Assembly (NCBI GenBank): GCA_934680015.1
Contig: CAKUSP010000002.1
Span: 186,001-250,000 of the forward strand
Direction of reading: 5' to 3'
Length of the DNA stretch: 64,000 nucleotides
From: an uncultured Bacteroidales bacterium
GTDB lineage: Bacteria > Bacteroidota > Bacteroidia > Bacteroidales > UBA932
Numbering within the stretch: position 1 is the stretch's first letter; every line of letters starts with the position of its first letter. The notes under the pieces are model-generated. The model had not been told where the DNA came from and searched no databases. It saw only the letters and a list, made by a program, of their open reading frames with translations. Position numbers and translations under genes: made by a program. Below, in pieces: positions 59,379 to 64,000 of the stretch.

Positions 59379-59908
59379 GAAACAATTTTTCCAGGAGTAG
59401 CCATTAATTTTAAAATGCTAACAGGGGCGTTGGATGAGGCGTCAGTTTCTTTTACAATTTTGGCTTGAAGACGGCCATGCTCTTTTAAGTGGTTTTTCAC
59501 AGCCGTATGATCTAAGCCCCTTTCCTTTATATAGGCTAAACCATGACTTTCTGATGAGGCCAATATTGCTAGAAGTAGGTGAGCGGGGACGATTTTTTCG
59601 GATTGTGCTATATGGGCTTCTATGATGCTTAGGTTTAGAGCGTTTCTAGCATTACGAGAAAATACGATCTTGTTCTCTTCGGAATACGGAAGGGAATGGG
59701 AACGAAATAGCTTTTTCTCCAGAAACTCTTTTAATTCATCTAGATTTATGCCCAATTCTTTTAAAGTATAGCAAGCTTCGTTGTCTTTATGACGTAGTAT
59801 CCCAAGCAGGAGATGGTCTATGGTTATGACATAGTCTCCTGTCCTCATGGCTTCTTCTTTCGAATATGCTAGAATACTAATTATGTCCTGAGATACCTGC
59901 GTCTGCAT
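59375..59908 (-). CDS. stand-alone Clp N-domain protein
   Basis: A 177-residue protein made of the double helical repeat that forms the N-terminal domain of ClpA/ClpC (VITIDHLLLGILRHKDNEACYTLKELGIN, then KIVPAHLLLAILASSESHGLAYIKERG). The chain stops about 30 residues later, with no AAA+ module. Such isolated domains bind substrates or adaptors of Clp proteases, or are remnants of a full chaperone. It starts 110 bp from gyrA in divergent orientation. Confidence 0.85.
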   Translation of the reverse strand: MQTQVSQDIISILAYSKEEAMRTGDYVITIDHLLLGILRHKDNEACYTLKELGINLDELKEFLEKKLFRSHSLPYSEENKIVFSRNARNALNLSIIEAHIAQSEKIVPAHLLLAILASSESHGLAYIKERGLDHTAVKNHLKEHGRLQAKIVKETDASSNAPVSILKLMATPGKIVS

Positions 59909-59930
59909 AGTGCAAAAATAGCAATATTAT

Positions 59931-59961
59931 TTTGTCCTACGCGACTTTTTTGTTAAATTTG
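59931..59961 (+). promoter_or_regulatory. promoter of gyrA
   Basis: -33 TTTG (59931-59934), 19-nt spacer, -7 TAAATTTG (59954-59961), full consensus. The leader to the gyrA ATG is about 50 nt. Confidence 0.8.
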
Positions 59962-60018
59962 TGTGTTTGGTTTGAGGGTGATTTTATTGGTTAATAATGA
60001 TAAAATAATATAGATAAT

Positions 60019-62532
60019 ATGGAGAATGAAGTGAAGCCGCAGGGCATCATAGAGCCCGTCGAGATAGATCATGAGATGCGAACAGCATACATAGATTATT
60101 CTATGTCAGTGATTGTGTCTAGAGCTCTACCAGATGCTAGAGATGGTCTTAAACCAGTACAGCGAAGGGTGCTTTTCGGAATGGATGGGTTAGGCCTCAG
60201 TTATAGTGGGCAGACAAAAAAATCCGCCAGAATTGTAGGTGAGGTGCTAGGAAAATTCCATCCACATGGCGATAGTTCGGTATATGATGCGATGGCCAGA
60301 TTGGCCCAGGACTGGAATCAAAGGTACCCTCTTGTTTTCGGGCAGGGGAACTTCGGTAGTATGGATGGCGATCCTGTCGCTGCGATGAGGTACACCGAGG
60401 CTAAATTGGCCAAAATATCAGAAAGCGTACTTTGCGACCTCGATAAAGACACGGTTGATTTTACACTGAATTTTGATGATACTATCCAGGAGCCTACAGT
60501 ACTTCCTACTAAGGTCCCTCTATTACTGCTTAATGGTTCGTCTGGTATAGCGGTGGGTATGGCTACGAATATGGCGCCACATAATCTTTCAGAAGTGTGC
60601 GACGCTATATGTGCATATATAGATAACCCAGATATAGATGTAGCTTCGCTTATGGAGTATATAAAAGGACCGGATTTTCCTACGGGTGGCATAATAATGG
60701 GGCGCCAGGGAATAATCGATGCTTACACCACAGGTCGAGGCCGTGTCGTTATAAGGGCTAAGGCAGACATCGAAGAAAGAAACGGACGTAGCGTGATAGT
60801 CGTTACAGAAGTGCCTTATATGGTGAATAAGGCCGATATGATCTCTCGTATCGGGGAGATGATTCGCGATAAAAAGATAGATGGCATATCAGAAATTAAG
60901 GAACTTACAAGCCGAGAAGGAATAAGAATTGAATTCTTGGTAAAGAAGGATGCTAATGCCAATGTCGTGCTCAACACGCTTTTCAAATATACAGCCCTAC
61001 AGTCAAGTTTTGCTATTAATAATGTCGCACTGGTGTCAGGACGTCCTCAGACTTTGACTTTAAAGGATATGTTAAAGTGTTTTGTGGACTTTCGTCACGA
61101 GGTTATTGTCAGAAGGACTAGATATGACTTGGAAAAAGCTAAGGCTCGTGAGCATATCTTAGAGGGATTGTTAAAGGCGATAGACATAATAGACGAGGTT
61201 ATCGCTGTTATAAGAGGATCTAGCAATGTGGATGAGGCCAAGTCAGAGTTGGTTTCAAGATTTGGGTTTACGGAGATTCAGGCTTCAGCTATAGTGGAGA
61301 TGCGTCTTCGCCAACTTACAGGTTTGGAAAAGGATAAGTTGTTGGAGGAGAAAAATAGGCTAGTCGAATTTATAGCAGAATGTGAAAAGATACTCGGAAG
61401 CGAAGCTCTCCAGCTTGAAATCGTAAAAAAAGAGTCTTTGGAGTTGAAAGAAAAGTTCGGAGATGCGCGTCGTAGCGAGATAACTCTTAGTGCAGATGAC
61501 TTTAACCCTGAAGATTTTTATGCAGACGAGGATGTTGTGATTACTATTTCTCATTTGGGATATATTAAGAGAACATCGCTTTCTGAATTCCGTGTTCAGT
61601 CACGTGGTGGAGTCGGCAAAAAAGCAGGTAGCATGAGAGATGAGGACTTTATCGAGCATATTTATGTGGCAAATATGCATTCTACCATGTTATTCTTTAC
61701 GGAAAAAGGACTTTGCTATAGACTTAAAGTATATGAAATCCCGGAGGGTAGCAGGACATCGAAAGGACGTGCTGTCCAGAATCTTTTGACTATAGATCAG
61801 GATGATAAGATACGCACGTATTTGAACGCAGCGAAGATAGAAAGCAGGGAATATACGGATAGTCACTACGTGGTCTTATTTACTAAGAATGGAGTCATAA
61901 AGAGAACCTGTCTTACCGAATTTGCAAATGTGCGTAGCCGTAACAAAGGGCTCATAGCCATAAGCTTTAAAGATGGTGATTCTTTGCTTGATGCACAACT
62001 TACTAATGGTCACGAGCAGATAATGATTGCGGCACGTGAAGGGCGTTGTGTAAGGTTCGATGAAAATGATGCACGTGAACTAGGAAGAAGTTCTATGGGT
62101 GTGCGTGGTATTAATATTGCAGAGGGGGATGAGGTCATAGGAGCGATTAGTACTGATGTAAATGCTCCAGATGCTTCAAAGTACACTGTACTGGTGGTAA
62201 GTGAGAATGGATATGGTAAACGCTCTAATGCCGATGAATATCGTCTTACTGCACGAGGCGCAAAGGGCGTTCTTACTTTGAATGTGACGGAGAAGACGGG
62301 TAAGTTGGTGGCTATCAAGTCTGTTACTGAGAATAACGATATCATGATAATCACACGCAGTGGGCTTACTATCAGAATGGCTGTTACTGATATAAGTTTG
62401 TTGAGCCGAGCTACTCAAGGTGTACGCTTGATTAGTCTAAGGGACGGCGATAGCATAGCTGCAGTATCGGTAGTGGCTCATGAGAGTGAAGAAGAATCGC
62501 TTCCAGAGATTGACGAACAAGTAAATGAATAA
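60019..62532 (+). CDS. gyrA: DNA gyrase subunit A
   Basis: The 837-residue breakage-reunion subunit that supercoils DNA with GyrB. The winged-helix region [20 protein letters not shown] carries Ser and Asp at the positions of E. coli Ser83 and Asp87, so no classic quinolone-resistance change is present. The catalytic Tyr is in [10 protein letters not shown]. The C-terminal pinwheel repeats are present ([42 protein letters not shown]). The GyrA-box is the variant QSRGGVG, departing from the QRRGGKG form. The acidic tail ([13 protein letters not shown]) is typical. It is followed after 12 bp by a TPR protein gene. Confidence 0.97.
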   Translation: MENEVKPQGIIEPVEIDHEMRTAYIDYSMSVIVSRALPDARDGLKPVQRRVLFGMDGLGLSYSGQTKKSARIVGEVLGKFHPHGDSSVYDAMARLAQDWNQRYPLVFGQGNFGSMDGDPVAAMRYTEAKLAKISESVLCDLDKDTVDFTLNFDDTIQEPTVLPTKVPLLLLNGSSGIAVGMATNMAPHNLSEVCDAICAYIDNPDIDVASLMEYIKGPDFPTGGIIMGRQGIIDAYTTGRGRVVIRAKADIEERNGRSVIVVTEVPYMVNKADMISRIGEMIRDKKIDGISEIKELTSREGIRIEFLVKKDANANVVLNTLFKYTALQSSFAINNVALVSGRPQTLTLKDMLKCFVDFRHEVIVRRTRYDLEKAKAREHILEGLLKAIDIIDEVIAVIRGSSNVDEAKSELVSRFGFTEIQASAIVEMRLRQLTGLEKDKLLEEKNRLVEFIAECEKILGSEALQLEIVKKESLELKEKFGDARRSEITLSADDFNPEDFYADEDVVITISHLGYIKRTSLSEFRVQSRGGVGKKAGSMRDEDFIEHIYVANMHSTMLFFTEKGLCYRLKVYEIPEGSRTSKGRAVQNLLTIDQDDKIRTYLNAAKIESREYTDSHYVVLFTKNGVIKRTCLTEFANVRSRNKGLIAISFKDGDSLLDAQLTNGHEQIMIAAREGRCVRFDENDARELGRSSMGVRGINIAEGDEVIGAISTDVNAPDASKYTVLVVSENGYGKRSNADEYRLTARGAKGVLTLNVTEKTGKLVAIKSVTENNDIMIITRSGLTIRMAVTDISLLSRATQGVRLISLRDGDSIAAVSVVAHESEEESLPEIDEQVNE

Positions 62533-62544
62533 ATTCGAAATAGT

Positions 62545-63864
62545 ATGAAAAGAATTCTTTTAGTTTTAGCGCTTTTGGCTTCGGTCGGTGTTGCTGATGC
62601 GCAGCAGTCGGTAAAGAGTATTCCTGCATCTGAAAAAGCTGTGGAAAAGGCTCTTTTAAAGACAGAAAATCCTAAGCAAGCAGTAAAACCTGATACATGG
62701 ATTAAGCTTGGACGTGCATATCTAGATGCGTATAGCGCACCTATGGGTAATGCATGGATAGGTGCAACACGTGCCGACTTGGCATTGATTCTAGGTGATG
62801 ATAAGCCTTCTAGCGAGGAGTGGGTAAATATTTCTGGTGCAGAGTTTATTAAAGCTGTGTTTGAAACACGTAACTATTACTATAATAAGCAGGAAGTCCT
62901 TCAGATGATCGAGGTTACAAAGCCTGTATATCCTGATGTTCTTGAAAGGGCTTTGGCAGCTTACGAAAAGGCAGATTCTCTTGACGCGAATGGTAAAAAA
63001 ACTAAGGATTTGAAAGAAGCTTTTAAGATGGTGTCTTCAAAATTTGTAGACGAGGCATATACAGCTTATACCCTTGGTAATCTTCAGAAAGCTGAATTTT
63101 ATTTTGAAAAAGCAGTAGAAGCATCAGAACATCATCCTTATGCAGTGGTAGATACTAATGCGGTTTATAATTCAGCTTTGCTTTCTTATATGCTTGGTAA
63201 TTATGACAATGCTGAAAAATTCTATAAAAAGAGTCTTGATCTTGGATATTATGGGGATGAAGGTGATGCATATGCTAAGCTTGCGGATATCTCTTTAAAG
63301 CAGAAGGATACCATTGCTTGTCGTAATTATCTCGAGGAAGCTTTCTCTAAATTTCCTCAAAGCCAGAGTGTTCTTGTAGGTCTTATTAATTTCTACATGA
63401 ATTCTGGAGAGAATACAGATCGTTTATTCGAACTTGTAGATGCTGCAAAAAAGAACGAGCCTAATAATGCGTCCCTATATTATGTAGAAGGTAATATTTA
63501 TCTTCAGCTTGGACGTGAAGATGAGGCTATCGCTGCATATAGCGAGTGCGCTAAGATTAATCCTGAATACGAATTCGGTTACATTGGCATAGGTCAGCTC
63601 TATTATAATAAGGCTGTAGCTATTCAAGAGCAGGCTACTAATGAGCTTGACGATGCAAAATATGCCGTTTTGGTGGAACAGTTCGAACAGACTCTTAAGC
63701 AGTGTATCGAACCATTCGAGTTAGCTTATTCTATCACTAAGGATGACAAGATTAAAGTCGCTATAGCAGAGTATCTTAGAAATGCTTGCTATCGATTCAG
63801 CACAGATCCTGCATACGAGGCTAAATACAAGAAATACGATGCAATCGTAAAGGGCGAAGAATAA
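62545..63864 (+). CDS. periplasmic tetratricopeptide-repeat protein
   Basis: A 439-residue protein with a signal peptide (ILLVLALLASVGVADAQ) and several TPR units (NLQKAEFYFEKAVEASEHHPY, NYDNAEKFYKKSLDLGYYGD, REDEAIAAYSECAKINPEYEFG). TPRs form a scaffold for protein binding; the partner is unknown. It starts 12 bp after gyrA and is likely co-transcribed. It converges on phoH with no gap. Confidence 0.85.
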   Translation: MKRILLVLALLASVGVADAQQSVKSIPASEKAVEKALLKTENPKQAVKPDTWIKLGRAYLDAYSAPMGNAWIGATRADLALILGDDKPSSEEWVNISGAEFIKAVFETRNYYYNKQEVLQMIEVTKPVYPDVLERALAAYEKADSLDANGKKTKDLKEAFKMVSSKFVDEAYTAYTLGNLQKAEFYFEKAVEASEHHPYAVVDTNAVYNSALLSYMLGNYDNAEKFYKKSLDLGYYGDEGDAYAKLADISLKQKDTIACRNYLEEAFSKFPQSQSVLVGLINFYMNSGENTDRLFELVDAAKKNEPNNASLYYVEGNIYLQLGREDEAIAAYSECAKINPEYEFGYIGIGQLYYNKAVAIQEQATNELDDAKYAVLVEQFEQTLKQCIEPFELAYSITKDDKIKVAIAEYLRNACYRFSTDPAYEAKYKKYDAIVKGEE

Positions 63865-64000
63865 TTACTCTTCTCCCTGCTTGTCAAAAGCTTTTACGAT
63901 TTTACTTACCAAAGGGTGTCGGACTATGTCTTCGTTACTAAATGAGACGGTCGCGATGCCCTTAATAGTTTTTAGCATATCGATTCCTTTTAGAAGTCCG
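63865..64000 (-). CDS. phoH: PhoH-like ATPase, C-terminal end only
   Basis: The reverse strand reads the last 44 codons of a gene that continues past the window: GLLKGIDMLKTIKGIATVSF, then SNEDIVRHPLVSKIVKAF, ending QGEE and TAA. The D-I-V-R-H-P-L-V block is the hallmark C-terminus of PhoH (YbeZ-type) proteins, cytoplasmic P-loop ATPases linked to RNA and ribosome metabolism. The ATP-binding part lies outside the window. Confidence 0.85.
   Translation of the reverse strand, partial: GLLKGIDMLKTIKGIATVSFSNEDIVRHPLVSKIVKAFDKQGEE

Noticed and set aside
1-64000. tRNA genes, CRISPR arrays, prophage or insertion sequences
   Set aside because: I looked for tRNA T-arm patterns, regularly spaced repeats and transposase or integrase reading frames and found none I could support.

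Overview
This 64 kb window comes from a Bacteroidales chromosome (family not decided). The evidence is a complete SusC/SusD-type glycan-utilisation locus, many promoters of the Bacteroidetes form (-33 TTTG or TTG, then TAnnTTTG), fimbrillin-like and FISUMP lipoproteins, a DUF4293 protein, and housekeeping genes with Bacteroidales-like sequences. The window is AT-leaning. I found no tRNA, rRNA, CRISPR array, prophage or recognisable transposase.

Layout. 1-2.2 kb: a repeat-rich flank, a lone HNH endonuclease and about 800 bp of non-coding DNA. 2.2-9.4 kb: a ZIP metal transporter, serS, rplU-rpmA, ruvC, a large outer-membrane barrel protein and a Fur-family regulator. 9.4-10.7 kb: a broken C10 (streptopain-type) protease and a small lipoprotein, lying between two identical 41-bp repeats that each carry a palindrome resembling a metal-regulator operator. 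10.9-12.7 kb: a heavy-metal P-type ATPase. 12.7-16.0 kb: a tight four-gene cassette of HPr-kinase-like protein, Ser/His S24/S26 peptidase, PqqD-like protein and ABC exporter, resembling a modified-peptide maturation and export unit but with no visible precursor. 16-25.3 kb: apbE, a FISUMP lipoprotein, comEC, ackA plus a phosphate butyryl/acetyltransferase, a cytidylate-kinase-like protein, a MATE exporter, an FKBP-type isomerase and a DHH phosphoesterase.

25.7-52.5 kb is the accessory core, a polysaccharide utilisation locus read entirely on the + strand. In order it encodes a SusR-like membrane regulator, SusC, SusD, two sialidase-fold beta-propeller proteins (one fused to a fimbrillin-like and a CBM9-like domain), a retaining-type GH97, two FISUMP lipoproteins with a 56-residue peptide gene between them, a GH39-like hydrolase, a GH3 fused to an aldose 1-epimerase, an inverting SusB-type GH97, and a barrel protein. 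Together the products would bind, cut and import an oligosaccharide with alpha-galactosyl/alpha-glucosyl and beta-linked residues; I cannot name the glycan.

Four gaps in the second half of this locus hold the most unusual signal in the window. Each has a 67-107-nt core with sharp, identical ends (ATACGC...GACTAGC) enclosed by a 25-26-bp inverted repeat. The repeat arms have a different sequence at every locus but are complementary within a locus (perfect in three of four). The core folds into three hairpins with compensatory changes between copies, giving a cloverleaf-like shape. A decayed copy and a partial relative are also present. This looks like an undescribed family of structured, probably mobile, elements.

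52.6-64 kb is housekeeping: a conserved membrane protein, a short DUF3822 protein, rsmD, prfA, a nucleoside phosphorylase, a DUF4293 protein, a LytTR regulator, fabF, a stand-alone Clp N-domain protein, gyrA, a TPR protein and the 3' end of phoH.
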